64,000 nt of DNA, from assembly GCF_015767635.1 (NCBI RefSeq), contig NZ_CP065230.1, positions 1,302,001-1,366,000 on the forward strand, in the 5' to 3' direction. Below are positions 7,901 to 18,071 of the stretch, piece after piece. A model generated the notes under the pieces. The model worked only from the letters and a program-made list of their open reading frames with translations. It was not told the DNA's origin and searched no databases. Every line of letters begins with the position of its first letter. Positions within the stretch are counted from its first letter, which is position 1. The DNA comes from Halomonas sp. A40-4. Its GTDB lineage: Bacteria; Pseudomonadota; Gammaproteobacteria; Pseudomonadales; Halomonadaceae. The position numbers were made by a program, and so were the translations under genes.

Positions 7901-9384
7901 CCCCTTTGCGCTGGCTAGCCCTCAAGCGGCGTGTCGCGCGCTGGTTGCCGACCACGTTACGCGGTCGCTTCGTGATTATCATGCTGGCCGGGGTGTTGGT
8001 CGCTCAGGTGGCAAGCTATGCGATCTGGACGTCTCAAGTGCGTTCAAGTCAGTTGCGACAGCTGGATGAGCTGTCGACCAATATGGCGTTCAGTATCGCA
8101 TCCACGATGCAGTATTTTCGTTCATTGCCCTATGAGTATCGACACATCGTGCTCGACCAGTTGCGCAACATGGGCGGCACGCGATTTTTTGTCAGCATCA
8201 ACGAGCGGCGCTTGACCATCGAGGATATTGGCTCGGGCCCGGAGAAGCGGGTGGTGGTGGATAACGTGCGCAATATTCTCACCGAGCAGCTCAATATCGA
8301 CGATGTGGTGGTGGAGTTCTCCCGGCCCGAGACGCTTCGCGTCTTGAATAACGAAGTGTTACTCAAGGACTTGCCGCCGCGATGGGGCCAGCATAGCCTG
8401 CTGATGGAGCCACTTTCGCCCCCGATTCTGGTTGTCCAACTGGAGCTGGCTCCGGACACCTGGCTTTACGTGGCCACGCTGCTTGGGGTGCCGGATATTT
8501 TCACCGGCTATCGCTGGCTTTCCGAAGAGCGCGTACTGGTCGGGCTACTGGTGCTGCTCAGCGTGATAGCCCTGTCATTGCTGGGGATTCGTAGTGCGAC
8601 CCGCCCCCTGGCTCGGCTCTCCAGAGCGGCACTGCAGCTTGGCGACGACCTGGATATGCCGCCGCTCAAGGAGAGTGGGCCCAAAGAGGTCGCCGCCACC
8701 GCGGTGGCATTCAACCGGATGCAACAGCGTATTCGGGAGCAGATCGAGGAACGCGAACGGTTGTTTTCGGCGATCTCTCATGATCTGAAAACGCCGCTGA
8801 CGCGCCTGCGTCTGCGCGCCGAAATGCTGGAGGATGAGGTTCAGCGGGAGCGTTTCTGTGCGGCCCTGGACGAACTCGATAGCCTGGTCAAGGGCGCACT
8901 GGCGTCGGTAAAAGGGCTGGATCTGCATGAAACGCCAGAGCCGGTGGACCTTGCGTCACTCATAGACGACATCGCCGGGGAACTTCGACTTCAGGGCGGC
9001 TACGTGACGGTCCAGGGCAAGGCCGCACCACTCATGGTCAAGCCGATGGCCTTCAAGCGCTGTCTGGCGAATCTGCTGGAAAATGCCGTCTTCTATGGTC
9101 ACCACGCGGATGTATCGCTGGCGGACCAGGCGGGCGTCGTGACGATCCAGATTCGCGACCACGGCCCTGGCATTCCGGACGACCAGTTTTCCCGCGTGTT
9201 TTCGCCGTTTGTTCGCCTGGAGCCGTCGCGCAGCCGCCATACCGGGGGCAGTGGGCTCGGCCTGGGTATTGCCCGCCACATCGCCCGTGCCCACGGCAGC
9301 GATATCCAACTGGCGAATCATCCAGAGGGCGGTCTGTGCGTCATCCTGACCGTGCCGCACCATGAAACTATTACGGATTTGTAA
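7897..9384 (+). CDS. gtrS: Sensor histidine kinase, GtrS-like
   Basis: 495 residues with a GTG start overlapping the gltR stop. A first membrane segment is near residues 25-45 (FVIIMLAGVLVAQVASYAIW), then a periplasmic sensor of about 160 residues, then a second segment (LVGLLVLLSVIALSLLGI), a HAMP linker, and HisKA with the phosphorylated His in SAISHDLKTPLTRL. The HATPase domain has the N box (LANLLENAVFYG), G1 (DHGPGIPD) and G2 (GGSGLGLGIA). It would sense a sugar-derived ligand in the periplasm and phosphorylate the GltR-like regulator. Its partner and the transporter operon that follows support the GtrS reading. Confidence 0.85.
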   Translation: MTPLRWLALKRRVARWLPTTLRGRFVIIMLAGVLVAQVASYAIWTSQVRSSQLRQLDELSTNMAFSIASTMQYFRSLPYEYRHIVLDQLRNMGGTRFFVSINERRLTIEDIGSGPEKRVVVDNVRNILTEQLNIDDVVVEFSRPETLRVLNNEVLLKDLPPRWGQHSLLMEPLSPPILVVQLELAPDTWLYVATLLGVPDIFTGYRWLSEERVLVGLLVLLSVIALSLLGIRSATRPLARLSRAALQLGDDLDMPPLKESGPKEVAATAVAFNRMQQRIREQIEERERLFSAISHDLKTPLTRLRLRAEMLEDEVQRERFCAALDELDSLVKGALASVKGLDLHETPEPVDLASLIDDIAGELRLQGGYVTVQGKAAPLMVKPMAFKRCLANLLENAVFYGHHADVSLADQAGVVTIQIRDHGPGIPDDQFSRVFSPFVRLEPSRSRHTGGSGLGLGIARHIARAHGSDIQLANHPEGGLCVILTVPHHETITDL

Positions 9385-9426
9385 TAAACCTTAAACACTA
9401 TGCAGGACTCGGTAACGCCCATGGGA

Positions 9427-9443
9427 GCGTATATACAGTACGC
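9427..9443 (+). promoter_or_regulatory. Small inverted repeat in the gtsA promoter region
   Basis: GCGTA-N7-TACGC lies 47 bases before the gtsA start in a 106-base gap. It could be an operator for the GltR-like regulator or another sugar-responsive factor. No consensus is known well enough to name the binder. Confidence 0.3.
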
Positions 9444-9490
9444 TGTTGGATGTCATTGACGATACACAACAACAACAGCAGGAGTTACCC

Positions 9491-10771
9491 ATGCCCATGT
9501 TGAAGAAAACCGCGTTGAACAAAACTTCCCTTGTCCTTGCCACGACGCTCGCTGGCCTCTCCATGACCGGCCAGGCTCAGGCCAATGAGGTAGAAGTACT
9601 GCACTGGTGGACCTCCGGTGGTGAAGCGCGGGCGGCTAACGTGCTCAAAGATCTGATGGAGGCTGAAGGTTACGGATGGAAAGATTTTGCCGTTGCCGGT
9701 GGTGGGGGTGAAACGGCCATGACGGTGCTCAAGTCGCGTGCCATGTCGGGCAACCCGCCCTCGGCGGCACAGATCAAGGGACCCGAGATTCAAGAGTGGG
9801 GCGAGCTTGGCTTGCTCGGCAGCCTGAATGATGTCGCTGAGGCGGAAGATTGGGATGCGTTATTGCCCGATGTTGTTGCCGACATTATGCAGTACGACGG
9901 CGAGTACGTGGCAGTGCCGGCCAACGTTCACCGGGTCAACTGGCTATGGGCCAACCCGGAGGTACTGGATGACGCTGGCGTTGAAATGCCCACTACCCTT
10001 GATGAGCTGTTTGACGCAGGCGAGGCCATTCGCGATGCGGGCTATATTCCGCTAGCGCATGGTGGTCAGGCGTGGCAGGACGCCACCATCTTTGAAAGCG
10101 TTGTGATCGGCAGTCAGGGGGGCGAATTTTATCAGCGCGCGTTAGTCGATCTTGACCCCGAGGCCCTGGGCGGCGATCAGATGGTTGATGCACTGGAGGA
10201 CTTCAAGCGGTTGCGCACACTGATGGATGACGGCATGTCCGGGCGCGACTGGAATATCGCCACCGGGATGGTGATCGACGGTGAGGCCGCCATGCAGATG
10301 ATGGGCGACTGGGCCAAAGGCGAGTTTACTGCCCGAGGTCTGACAGCAGGGGAGGACTACCTGTGCGCCCCGGCACCGGGAACCGAGGATGTCTTTGCTT
10401 TCAATATCGACAGCCTGGCCATGTTCCGGGTCAGCGATGACGACGAGCGGGAAGCCCAGCAGGCGCTGGCCCGTCTGGTACTCGAGCCCACCTTCCAGGA
10501 AGCCTTCAATCTGGCCAAGGGCTCGATTCCCGCACGGCCCGATCTGGACATGAGCGAGTTTGACAGCTGTGCACAGCAGTCGCTCAGCGATTTCCAGCGC
10601 ACCGCTGAAGAGGGCGGGCTGGTGCCGAGCATGGCGCACGGTATGGCCGTACGTGCTGATATCCAGGGGGCTATCTTCGACGTGGTGACCAACTACTTCA
10701 ACGACGACGACATGCAAGCCGAAGAAGCCGCGGAGCGGCTGGTCAACGCGGCTGAAGCAGCCTCGTTCTAA
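9491..10771 (+). CDS. gtsA: Glucose/mannose ABC transporter substrate-binding protein
   Basis: 426 residues from the ATG preceded by GGAG with a six-base spacer. A Sec signal peptide ends at QAQA, just before NEVEVLHWWTSGGE, the usual start of the mature GtsA-type sugar-binding protein. Family signatures include AVAGGGGETAMTVLKSRA, AQIKGPEIQEW and MQMMGDWAKGEF. It binds glucose (and probably mannose) in the periplasm for GtsBCD. It is the first gene of gtsABCD. A hairpin downstream may keep its message more abundant than the permease genes, as is common for binding proteins. Confidence 0.92.
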   Translation: MPMLKKTALNKTSLVLATTLAGLSMTGQAQANEVEVLHWWTSGGEARAANVLKDLMEAEGYGWKDFAVAGGGGETAMTVLKSRAMSGNPPSAAQIKGPEIQEWGELGLLGSLNDVAEAEDWDALLPDVVADIMQYDGEYVAVPANVHRVNWLWANPEVLDDAGVEMPTTLDELFDAGEAIRDAGYIPLAHGGQAWQDATIFESVVIGSQGGEFYQRALVDLDPEALGGDQMVDALEDFKRLRTLMDDGMSGRDWNIATGMVIDGEAAMQMMGDWAKGEFTARGLTAGEDYLCAPAPGTEDVFAFNIDSLAMFRVSDDDEREAQQALARLVLEPTFQEAFNLAKGSIPARPDLDMSEFDSCAQQSLSDFQRTAEEGGLVPSMAHGMAVRADIQGAIFDVVTNYFNDDDMQAEEAAERLVNAAEAASF

Positions 10772-10802
10772 CGTTCATTCGCAACCTGTATAGGCGCTGA
10801 CC

Positions 10803-10825
10803 GGCACCGCCGTGCTGGCGGCGCC
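10803..10825 (+). promoter_or_regulatory. Intercistronic hairpin between gtsA and gtsB
   Basis: GCACCGCC and GGCGGCGC can pair with one mismatch around a five-base loop. There is no T run, so it looks like an RNA-stabilising or attenuating hairpin rather than a terminator. Confidence 0.4.
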
Positions 10826-10852
10826 ATCGCTTCCTGGCGAGGACGTTTCCCC

Positions 10853-11779
10853 ATGAAAAACACTTCTACGGCGCGTGTCGGGCATCCTGCTCCGCGTGCC
10901 TCGACCTCGAGTGGGTTGCAGGCGTGGTTACCACGCCTGGTGCTTGCTCCCTCGGTGGCCATTTCGCTGTTCTTTGTTTACGGCTTCATGCTGTGGACCT
11001 TTATTCTGTCGCTGACCAGCTCACGCATGCTGCCCAGCTACGACTTTGTCGGCTTTGGTCAGTATGCGCGCTTGATGCAAAACGATCGCTGGTGGGTGGC
11101 ATCCACCAACCTGATGATTTTCGGCTCGCTGTTCGTGGTGATTTGCCTGGTGATTGGCGTACTGCTGGCGATGCTGCTCGACCAGAAAATCCGCCAGGAA
11201 GGCGCATTGCGCACGATTTACCTCTACCCCATGGCGCTATCTTTTATCGTCACCGGGGTCGTCTGGAAGTGGTTGCTGAACCCCAGTCTGGGGATTCAGG
11301 CCATGGTCCGCAGTTGGGGCTTCGAGTCATTCCGCTTTGACTGGCTGGTCGATTCGGACATGGTGATTTACACCCTGGTGATTGCCGCCGTATGGCAGGC
11401 GTCAGGGTTTGTCATGGCGCTGTTTCTGGCCGGATTGAGGGGCATTGACGACAGCATCATCAAGGCCGCCCAGTTGGATGGTGCCAGCCTGCCGCGTGTT
11501 TACTGGCGGGTGGTAATGCCCTGCCTGCGCCCCGTGGTGTTCAGCGCGGTGATGATCCTGGCGCACATTGCCATCAAGAGTTTCGACCTGGTGGTTGCCT
11601 TGACAGGCGGTGGACCCGGTTATGCATCCGACCTGCCCGCCACCTTCATGTACGCCCATGCGTTTAACCGCGCGCAGATTGGCCTGGGCTCGGCGAGCGC
11701 CATGCTAATGCTGGGCGGTGTGCTGGCCATTCTGATTCCGTATCTGTATTCCGAATTGAGGAGCCGTCGGCATGGCTAA
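10853..11779 (+). CDS. gtsB: Sugar ABC transporter permease, MalF type
   Basis: 308 residues with six predicted membrane segments, the first near LVLAPSVAISLFFVYGF. The EAA loop that contacts the ATPase is visible as IIKAAQLDGASLPRVYWRVV. A GAGGA ribosome-binding site is suitably placed. It forms the membrane channel with GtsC in glucose import. Its last eight bases overlap the gtsC start, pointing to coupled synthesis of the two permeases in equal amounts. Confidence 0.92.
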   Translation: MKNTSTARVGHPAPRASTSSGLQAWLPRLVLAPSVAISLFFVYGFMLWTFILSLTSSRMLPSYDFVGFGQYARLMQNDRWWVASTNLMIFGSLFVVICLVIGVLLAMLLDQKIRQEGALRTIYLYPMALSFIVTGVVWKWLLNPSLGIQAMVRSWGFESFRFDWLVDSDMVIYTLVIAAVWQASGFVMALFLAGLRGIDDSIIKAAQLDGASLPRVYWRVVMPCLRPVVFSAVMILAHIAIKSFDLVVALTGGGPGYASDLPATFMYAHAFNRAQIGLGSASAMLMLGGVLAILIPYLYSELRSRRHG

Positions 11780-12650
11780 TGTGATTCGTCGTCAAACGCT
11801 AGCCGCGCGCGTCAGTCGACTGGCGGTATACAGCGTGCTGATCCTCGCGGCCCTGTTCTATCTCCTGCCGCTGGCGGTGATGTTGATGACCTCGGTGAAA
11901 CCGCTCAGTGAAATCAGCGCCGGCACGCTGCTGACACTGCCGCAAAACCCGACGCTGGCGCCATGGACCAAAGCCTGGGGCGAGGCCTGTACCGGCATGC
12001 GCTGTGATGGGGTTGGCGGCTACTTCTGGAATTCCTTCGCGATTGTGATTCCCGCCGTGCTGATCTCCACAACGATTGGTGCGCTGAACGGCTACGCGCT
12101 GACCAAATGGCGCTTCAAAGGCTCGGAACTGGTTTTTGCGCTGATGCTGTTTGGCTGTTTCATTCCGTTTCAGGTGGTGTTGCTGCCCATGGCGCAAACC
12201 CTGGGGTGGCTGGGTATTTCAAGCTCACGTGCGGGGTTGGTTCTGGTGCACGTGGTGTTCGGGATTGCCTTTACGACGCTGTTTTTCCGCAACTTTTATG
12301 TCGGCATTCCCAATGAACTGGTATCAGCGGCAAAGCTGGATGGCGCGGGGTTCTTCCGTATTTTCTGGCGTATCCTTCTGCCCGTCTCGACACCGATCAT
12401 CGTGGTATCGGTGATCTGGCAGTTTACCCAGATATGGAACGACTTTCTGTTCGGGGTGGCGTTCTCGGCCCACAACACCCAGCCCGTCACCGTGGCGCTC
12501 AATAACCTGGTCAATACCTCCACCGGCGTGCGCGAATACAACGTGGATATGGCAGCCGCGATGATCGCTGCGCTGCCCACCTTGGTGGTCTACGTGCTGG
12601 CAGGAAAATACTTCGTGCGTGGGCTGACGGCGGGCTCGGTTAAAGGCTAA
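11772..12650 (+). CDS. gtsC: Sugar ABC transporter permease, MalG type
   Basis: 292 residues with six membrane segments (first near [17 protein letters not shown]). The EAA motif appears as [20 protein letters not shown]. It pairs with GtsB to form the translocation path for glucose and related hexoses. It overlaps gtsB and is followed after 20 bases by the ATPase gene. The extra loop containing [13 protein letters not shown] is a recognisable feature of the GtsC subfamily. Confidence 0.92.
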   Translation: MANVIRRQTLAARVSRLAVYSVLILAALFYLLPLAVMLMTSVKPLSEISAGTLLTLPQNPTLAPWTKAWGEACTGMRCDGVGGYFWNSFAIVIPAVLISTTIGALNGYALTKWRFKGSELVFALMLFGCFIPFQVVLLPMAQTLGWLGISSSRAGLVLVHVVFGIAFTTLFFRNFYVGIPNELVSAAKLDGAGFFRIFWRILLPVSTPIIVVSVIWQFTQIWNDFLFGVAFSAHNTQPVTVALNNLVNTSTGVREYNVDMAAAMIAALPTLVVYVLAGKYFVRGLTAGSVKG

Positions 12651-12670
12651 TAACAAATAGGATTTTCATT

Positions 12671-13792
12671 ATGGCAGCGTTAGAAATCCACAATGTGCGC
12701 AAAGAGTTTGGCGCCGAGCGGGTCCTTAAAGATGTCAGCATCTCGATTGATTCCGGCGAGTTTCTGATATTGGTGGGCCCGTCTGGCTGCGGCAAGTCGA
12801 CGTTAATGAACACCATTGCCGGGCTCGAACCGGTCACCTGCGGCAATATTTATATCGATGGCGAAGACGTCACCTGGCGTCCCCCGTCTGATCGGGATAT
12901 TGCCATGGTGTTCCAGTCCTATGCCCTCTACCCGAGCATGACGGTGCGTCAGAACATCAGCTTCGGGCTTGAAATGCGCAAGGTGCCAAAGCCAGAGCGT
13001 GAGGCTGCGGTCGAGCGCGTCGCCGACCTGCTGCAGATCACTCCGTTGCTTGAGCGCAAGCCTTCGCAACTGTCAGGCGGGCAACGCCAGCGGGTGGCCA
13101 TGGGGCGTGCGCTGGCGCGGGAGCCCAAGGTCTATCTGTTTGATGAGCCGCTATCCAATCTGGACGCCAAGCTGCGGGTGGATATGCGCACCGAGATCAA
13201 AAAGCTCCACCAGCGTCTGGGCACAACGATTGTTTACGTGACCCACGATCAGGTTGAGGCAATGACGCTGGCAGACTGCATTGCGGTCATGCGTGACGGA
13301 CATATTTTGCAGCTAGGCAGCCCAGACGAGGTGTATAACAATCCGGTGGATATGTTCGTGGCCGGTTTTATGGGGTCGCCATCGATGAACTTTATCAGCG
13401 CGATGCTTGAGCGTGATGGTGACGGCTATGCGGTACGTATCGCCACGCCGGATGAGGAGGACCTGTGCCTGCCCTGGCCAGCGGCACGGGTTACCGACGC
13501 CATGACCGAGCAGCTGGGCAAGCCGGTGACTCTGGGCCTGCGCCCCGAGCATTTCAGCGAGGAGGATGAGCGCTTGAGCGCCCAGGCGGAAGGGACGCTG
13601 ATGCATGCCAGCGTCACCGTCGTTGAGCCGACCGGCGCCGATATGCTGCTGCGCCTGCCACTGGGTGAGCAGGAGGTCACCGCGCGGGTAGGGCCCAAAT
13701 GTGCCGTTGCCACCGGCGAACGCCTGGCGCTGCGGGTTGATATGGCCCGGGCGATCCTGTTCAACGCCGAGACCGAGAAGCGACTCGCGTAA
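12671..13792 (+). CDS. gtsD: Sugar ABC transporter ATP-binding protein, UgpC/MalK type
   Basis: 373 residues. The nucleotide-binding domain has Walker [10 protein letters not shown], the signature LSGGQRQR, Walker [13 protein letters not shown] and the switch His in [13 protein letters not shown]-terminal TOBE-type regulatory domain begins near residue 235 and includes LGLRPEHF. It energises the GtsBC channel at the cytoplasmic face and may serve other CUT1 permeases. It is the last gene of the operon: a strong terminator follows within 16 bases. Confidence 0.93.
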   Translation: MAALEIHNVRKEFGAERVLKDVSISIDSGEFLILVGPSGCGKSTLMNTIAGLEPVTCGNIYIDGEDVTWRPPSDRDIAMVFQSYALYPSMTVRQNISFGLEMRKVPKPEREAAVERVADLLQITPLLERKPSQLSGGQRQRVAMGRALAREPKVYLFDEPLSNLDAKLRVDMRTEIKKLHQRLGTTIVYVTHDQVEAMTLADCIAVMRDGHILQLGSPDEVYNNPVDMFVAGFMGSPSMNFISAMLERDGDGYAVRIATPDEEDLCLPWPAARVTDAMTEQLGKPVTLGLRPEHFSEEDERLSAQAEGTLMHASVTVVEPTGADMLLRLPLGEQEVTARVGPKCAVATGERLALRVDMARAILFNAETEKRLA

Positions 13793-13807
13793 GCGCTCAA
13801 ACCTGCG

Positions 13808-13847
13808 GACAAAAAAAGCCCTGCCAGATCAGCAGGGCTTTTTTGTC
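13808..13847. terminator. Bidirectional terminator between gtsD and the BCCT gene
   Basis: A long stem (GACAAAAAAAGCCCTGC with GCAGGGCTTTTTTGTC, one A bulged) around a seven-base loop has A-rich and T-rich sides. It serves both the gts operon and the convergent carrier gene. Confidence 0.93.
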
Positions 13848-13859
13848 ACCGTTTTCCTT

Positions 13860-15500
13860 TCAACTGCGTAAGTGCCGCAATTCGCCATTGAGCGCCTTGA
13901 TGATCGAGTAGCACATCAACAGGAGTACAATGGAGAACGGAATCGCGGTGGCGGTGACGCCCGCCTGAAGCGCTGACAGCCCACCGCCGATGAGCAGCAC
14001 GATCGCGATGAGCCCTTCCACGATGGCCCAGAACATTCGCTGCGGCCGTGGCGCATCGATCTTGCCGCCAGCGGTGATGGTATCGATCACCAGAGAACCG
14101 GAGTCCGAGGAGGTGACAAAGAAGATCAGCGCCAGGACGATGCCCAGGGTCGACATCAGGCCCGTCAGTGGCAGTTCGTTGAGCATGCCGAACAGCGAGA
14201 GCTCGGGTCTGTAGCTGTCGATCACATACTCCTTGACCAGGCTGGCGGCAGGGTTGGCGTAGAGCTGATCGAGCGCGGTCGAGCCGAAGACACCCATCCA
14301 GATAAAGATGAACAGGCTGGGTACCAGCAGCACACAAAGCACGAACTCACGCACCGTACGGCCCCGCGATACTCGCGCGATGAACATACCGACGAACGGT
14401 GCCCAACTGATCCACCACGCCCAGTAGAAGATGGTCCAGGACTGGCGATAGGCATCGTCGTCACGGCCGAAAGGCGCTGATAATGGCAGAAAGTCAGTGA
14501 CATAGGTGGCAAGTCCTGACCAGAACCCGCTGAGCGCGACCAGGGTGGGACCGGCGAACAGCACGAAAAAGAAGAACAGGACGGCCAGGATCATGTTGAT
14601 CTCGGAGAGCTTCTTCAAGCCGCCCTCTAGCCCGCGCCAGACCGATACCAGCGCCACTGCGGTGACCAGAATGATGACGATGACCTGGGTGAAGGTACTC
14701 ACCTCCAGGCCGAAGACGAAGTTCATCCCCGCATTGGCCTGCTGAGCCCCAAGCCCGAGCGAGGTCGCCAGCCCAAAGAGGGTGGAAAACACTGCCAGAA
14801 TATCGATGACATGCCCCCACCAGCCCCAGACGCGCTCGCCAAGAATCGGAAAGAACGCCGAGCGGATAGAGAAGGGTAGGCCCTTGTTGTAGGTAAAGAT
14901 GCCCAGTGCCAGTGCCATCACCACATACACTGCCCAGCCGTGGATGCCCCAATGCAGGTAGGTGCCAGCAAGGCCCAGGGCGCTGGCGTCGGCAATTGCT
15001 TCAGGGATCAACTCCCCGTCGCTCCCGAACGGCGAGGTAACCCCCAAAGGCAGGGAGACGTTGGCATGATAAACCGGCTCCAGCACCCCGAAGAACAGCA
15101 GGCCGATGCCGATCCCGGCGGTGAACAGCATCGCAAACCAGGAGAGGTAGCTGTGCTCTGGACGGGCATCAGGGCCGCCCAGCCTGACCGATCCGTGGGG
15201 CAGGACGACCAGCGCCAGGGAAAACAGAATAAAGAAGTCCACGATGATCATGAAGTACCAGTCCAGTGTCCCCGTGGAGAAGGCGACGATGGCCTGGAAG
15301 GTGTTGCTTGCCCGATCGGGGAACAACAGGGTGAGGAGAATGAAAATAATTGACGCAACTGCTGATACAGCAAAGACCCGGTTGTGAATATCAAAACCAA
15401 AGGGGCCGAGTTTTCCTGAGATATTGTCTTGGCCAACGACATAGTCAGTCTGCATGTCGTCTGCCATGGGTGGGGATTCAGAATCGCTTGAATCATTCAT
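13860..15500 (-). CDS. BCCT-family osmolyte transporter (betaine/choline/carnitine type)
   Basis: 546 residues with about 12 membrane segments. The BCCT tryptophan signature is clear: FYWAWWISWAPFVGMF followed by IARVSRGRTVREF. The glycine-rich stretch of TM3 reads TAGIGIGLLFFG, so the Met of BetP's GMGIG is replaced by Ile. The family imports quaternary ammonium compounds, mostly with Na+, and is central to osmoprotection in halophiles. The N-terminal cytoplasmic tail is acidic and the C-terminal tail is short, which may limit osmosensing of the BetP kind. The start is preceded by GAGGAGAAA. Betaine versus choline or ectoine cannot be decided. Confidence 0.9.
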   Translation of the reverse strand: MNDSSDSESPPMADDMQTDYVVGQDNISGKLGPFGFDIHNRVFAVSAVASIIFILLTLLFPDRASNTFQAIVAFSTGTLDWYFMIIVDFFILFSLALVVLPHGSVRLGGPDARPEHSYLSWFAMLFTAGIGIGLLFFGVLEPVYHANVSLPLGVTSPFGSDGELIPEAIADASALGLAGTYLHWGIHGWAVYVVMALALGIFTYNKGLPFSIRSAFFPILGERVWGWWGHVIDILAVFSTLFGLATSLGLGAQQANAGMNFVFGLEVSTFTQVIVIILVTAVALVSVWRGLEGGLKKLSEINMILAVLFFFFVLFAGPTLVALSGFWSGLATYVTDFLPLSAPFGRDDDAYRQSWTIFYWAWWISWAPFVGMFIARVSRGRTVREFVLCVLLVPSLFIFIWMGVFGSTALDQLYANPAASLVKEYVIDSYRPELSLFGMLNELPLTGLMSTLGIVLALIFFVTSSDSGSLVIDTITAGGKIDAPRPQRMFWAIVEGLIAIVLLIGGGLSALQAGVTATAIPFSIVLLLMCYSIIKALNGELRHLRS

Positions 15501-15604
15501 GCAAGATTTCTCCTCATTCGAGAATGGTGAGACAAGCGACTATCATGGCGACAATCAGCGTTGAAACCTAACGGGCTTTCAACGGAAGCCGCCTATCAGG
15601 ATGT

Positions 15605-16654
15605 TTACTGCCGGGATGAGCGGTCTTGGGGCGTGGTTTCCTTGTCGAGGCGCTTGATTTGTCGCCACAGATCCTGGCGCAAGTCGCTGAGTTTGGGTTG
15701 CTCTTCGGCGGTAAAAGCCACCGGGCGGCACAGCTGTTGCGCGCGTAGCCCAAGGCGGGCGCTGAGCAGTCCGGTGGCGAGGCCCTGGCCGGCCCTTGCG
15801 GACAGGCGACTGGCCAGATCCAGCGATAGCATATCCATGCTGGCATCGGTGGCGAGCTCGCTTGCCCCGGCAAACGCCATGTTATGCAACACGTGGCGAA
15901 ACAGCCGCAGACGGCTGGCGTAGCCCAGTTCAAGACCATAAAGACGGCATAGCCGATCCACCATCGCCAGGCTGCGCCAGGCCACCAGCGCCATGTCGAC
16001 CAGTGTCAGGGGGCTGACTGCCACCATGATGGCGGTTTCGCCGGACATGCGTGTAATCAAGCGCTGTGCTTCCCGGTCCCGGGGGGCGAGGAGGTGGTAG
16101 CGCAATAATGTCTGGATCTCTTCGCCGCTATGGTGGGGCTGACAGGCGCCTCTGAACGCTTGCCAGTGCGGATCATCGTCGGCCAGCTTGAGCTGGCGTT
16201 TGAGCTGTTCGGCCATCTGCTGGGCTTGCTTGGCAGAGCGTTCAGGCAGCTCGGCCAGGTCGCTGCGCAGCCGGTCGTGGCGTTTTAAGCGTCTTAAGCG
16301 GCCCAGTTCCTTGAGCAACGATAATCCGCCCAGTCCGATCAAACCAATGCCGAATGCCTGCCAGGCCATCGTCAACCACTGGGACTGGGCCATCGCCTCG
16401 GGAATACCCGTGGCCAGTTCCAGGGTGCCCAATACGGCGCCCCCGCCCAGCGCCAGCATCAGCCCCCAGCGGCGTTTGCGCGGCGCGCCTAGACGAGCCT
16501 CGGGGAGGGCTTTTTCCTCGGCGGAAGGGGGCAGGGGCTGGTGGTGATCGGTAGGCGTAAAGGTTTTACGCTGGCGCAGCTCGGCATCAGGACCGTCGCG
16601 GGTTTCCTGGGGGTCATCAAGGCTGAAGTGCCGACGTGGCTGAGGGGTGGTCAT
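15605..16654 (-). CDS. ycjF: YcjF/TIGR01620-family membrane protein (DUF697)
   Basis: 349 residues. A charged N-terminal region is followed by two hydrophobic segments (LMLALGGGAVLGTLELATGI and AFGIGLIGLGGLSLL) and a DUF697 domain in the C-terminal half with ETAIMVAVSPLTLVDMALV. It overlaps ycjX by four bases, the standard ycjX-ycjF arrangement. The pair is linked to envelope stress in enterics, but the biochemical role is not established. It is an inner-membrane protein. Confidence 0.88.
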   Translation of the reverse strand: MTTPQPRRHFSLDDPQETRDGPDAELRQRKTFTPTDHHQPLPPSAEEKALPEARLGAPRKRRWGLMLALGGGAVLGTLELATGIPEAMAQSQWLTMAWQAFGIGLIGLGGLSLLKELGRLRRLKRHDRLRSDLAELPERSAKQAQQMAEQLKRQLKLADDDPHWQAFRGACQPHHSGEEIQTLLRYHLLAPRDREAQRLITRMSGETAIMVAVSPLTLVDMALVAWRSLAMVDRLCRLYGLELGYASRLRLFRHVLHNMAFAGASELATDASMDMLSLDLASRLSARAGQGLATGLLSARLGLRAQQLCRPVAFTAEEQPKLSDLRQDLWRQIKRLDKETTPQDRSSRQ

Positions 16655-18039
16655 GTGAGTTTATCTCCAATCAGCCAATCGATAGCGGCGTCCATGCGAA
16701 TGTGACCAAGGGCTTCAGATCGCGTATCCATTGGGCGAAAGCTGGGGAAGTCGAAGCCTTGCTGTTGCCAGAAGTCGTGCGTCGGCAAGCGGGGCGGCAC
16801 ATCGCCGGGATACACCAGGACATCTTCGCCCTCAAGCGTGGTGCCCCGCAGGGCGGGCGAACGCTGACCGTTATGCACCACTTCGCGGGCTTCGGTGGCA
16901 CGAATCGCGGCCAGCGAAAGTGCCTTGACAGGAATGTTGGCAAAGCGCAGATCCTTGAGCGGCTCGGCCAGCAGGGCTTCCAGCAGTTGTACGACATGGC
17001 GGTGCTGGTCGGGGGTGACATGGTCCGCTTTGGTGGCGGCGATAGCCAGCTTATCGATCTTGGGGGCAAACAGCCGCGTCAAAAGGCTTCGCTGGCCATA
17101 ATCAAAGCTGTGCATCAGCTGGCTGAGCGCCTGGGACAGGTCCTCGAACCGCTCAGGCCCGGCATTGAGCGCACCCAATACATCCACCAGGACGATCTGG
17201 CGGTCGAAGCGGCGGAAATGGTCACGGTAAAAGGGGCGCACGACCTGCTGCTGGTAGTAGCGAAAGCGCGCCGCCAGGGTGGCATACAGGCTGTCAGGAG
17301 GAAGTGCCTCCAGTTGTTCTTTGGGCATATTGAGCTTGGGAAGCGGGAAAAACTGCAATACCGGCGCCCCGTCCAGCTCGCCTGGCAATAAAAACCGCCC
17401 CGGCTGGAGGTTGGAGAACCCGGCCTGTTTGGCGCGTCGAAGCCCCTGAGCATAAGCTTCAGCTAGGCTTGCCAGTTGCGCTTCGTCGGCGTCGGCAGCG
17501 GGGTCGAGGGTTTCCACCTCGGTCAGCCATTCTTGGAACATGGCGCGGCGCTGGTCGCCTGAGTGCAGCGGCTGTGCCTGGCACCAACTGTAAAAATCGT
17601 GCTGCAGCAGTGGTAAATCGAGCAGCCACTCGCCGGGATAATCGAATAAATCCAGCGTGAGATGGGCGATGTCGGGCGCTAACCAGCCCTGATGAGCGGG
17701 GCGGTAGCGTAACTGCAGACGCAGTTCGCTGATCCCCCGGGTGGGCTCAGGCCAACGGGGTGGGGTATCGCGCAGCGCGGCCATTCCCGGGTCGTAGGGA
17801 AATCGCGGCACGCCCAGGTCAGGCTGGTTAAGGCGTTGGGCGCCGAGCAAGCGCCCCTCGCGGGCTGCCGGCAGCAGGTCTAGCTGTGCTTCAACGCCAG
17901 CGTGGCGGAGTTGATTGACCAGGGAGGTCAAAAAGGCCGTTTTGCCCGCCTGGGAGAGGCCGGTGACCGCCAGCCGAAGCTGGCGGTCGCGGCCGCGTTC
18001 TATCAGGTTACTCAGCTCGCGATGAAACGGCTGGCGCAT
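16651..18039 (-). CDS. ycjX: YcjX-family P-loop NTPase (DUF463)
   Basis: 462 residues from the ATG at 18039, which has AGAGGA eight bases upstream; the 41 codons further upstream overlap the mutarotase gene. The Walker A motif is GLSQAGKT near residue 30. A possible Walker B aspartate lies in IVLVDVLGALNAG and a base-recognition TKAD in AATKADHVTP. It is a predicted GTPase/ATPase that acts with the membrane protein YcjF encoded next. The mechanism is unknown. The 33-base gap to yeaD suggests one operon, yeaD-ycjX-ycjF. Confidence 0.88.
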   Translation of the reverse strand: MRQPFHRELSNLIERGRDRQLRLAVTGLSQAGKTAFLTSLVNQLRHAGVEAQLDLLPAAREGRLLGAQRLNQPDLGVPRFPYDPGMAALRDTPPRWPEPTRGISELRLQLRYRPAHQGWLAPDIAHLTLDLFDYPGEWLLDLPLLQHDFYSWCQAQPLHSGDQRRAMFQEWLTEVETLDPAADADEAQLASLAEAYAQGLRRAKQAGFSNLQPGRFLLPGELDGAPVLQFFPLPKLNMPKEQLEALPPDSLYATLAARFRYYQQQVVRPFYRDHFRRFDRQIVLVDVLGALNAGPERFEDLSQALSQLMHSFDYGQRSLLTRLFAPKIDKLAIAATKADHVTPDQHRHVVQLLEALLAEPLKDLRFANIPVKALSLAAIRATEAREVVHNGQRSPALRGTTLEGEDVLVYPGDVPPRLPTHDFWQQQGFDFPSFRPMDTRSEALGHIRMDAAIDWLIGDKLT

Positions 18040-18071
18040 GGCGCGTTGTCCTCTATCAAGGTTTGCAAAGC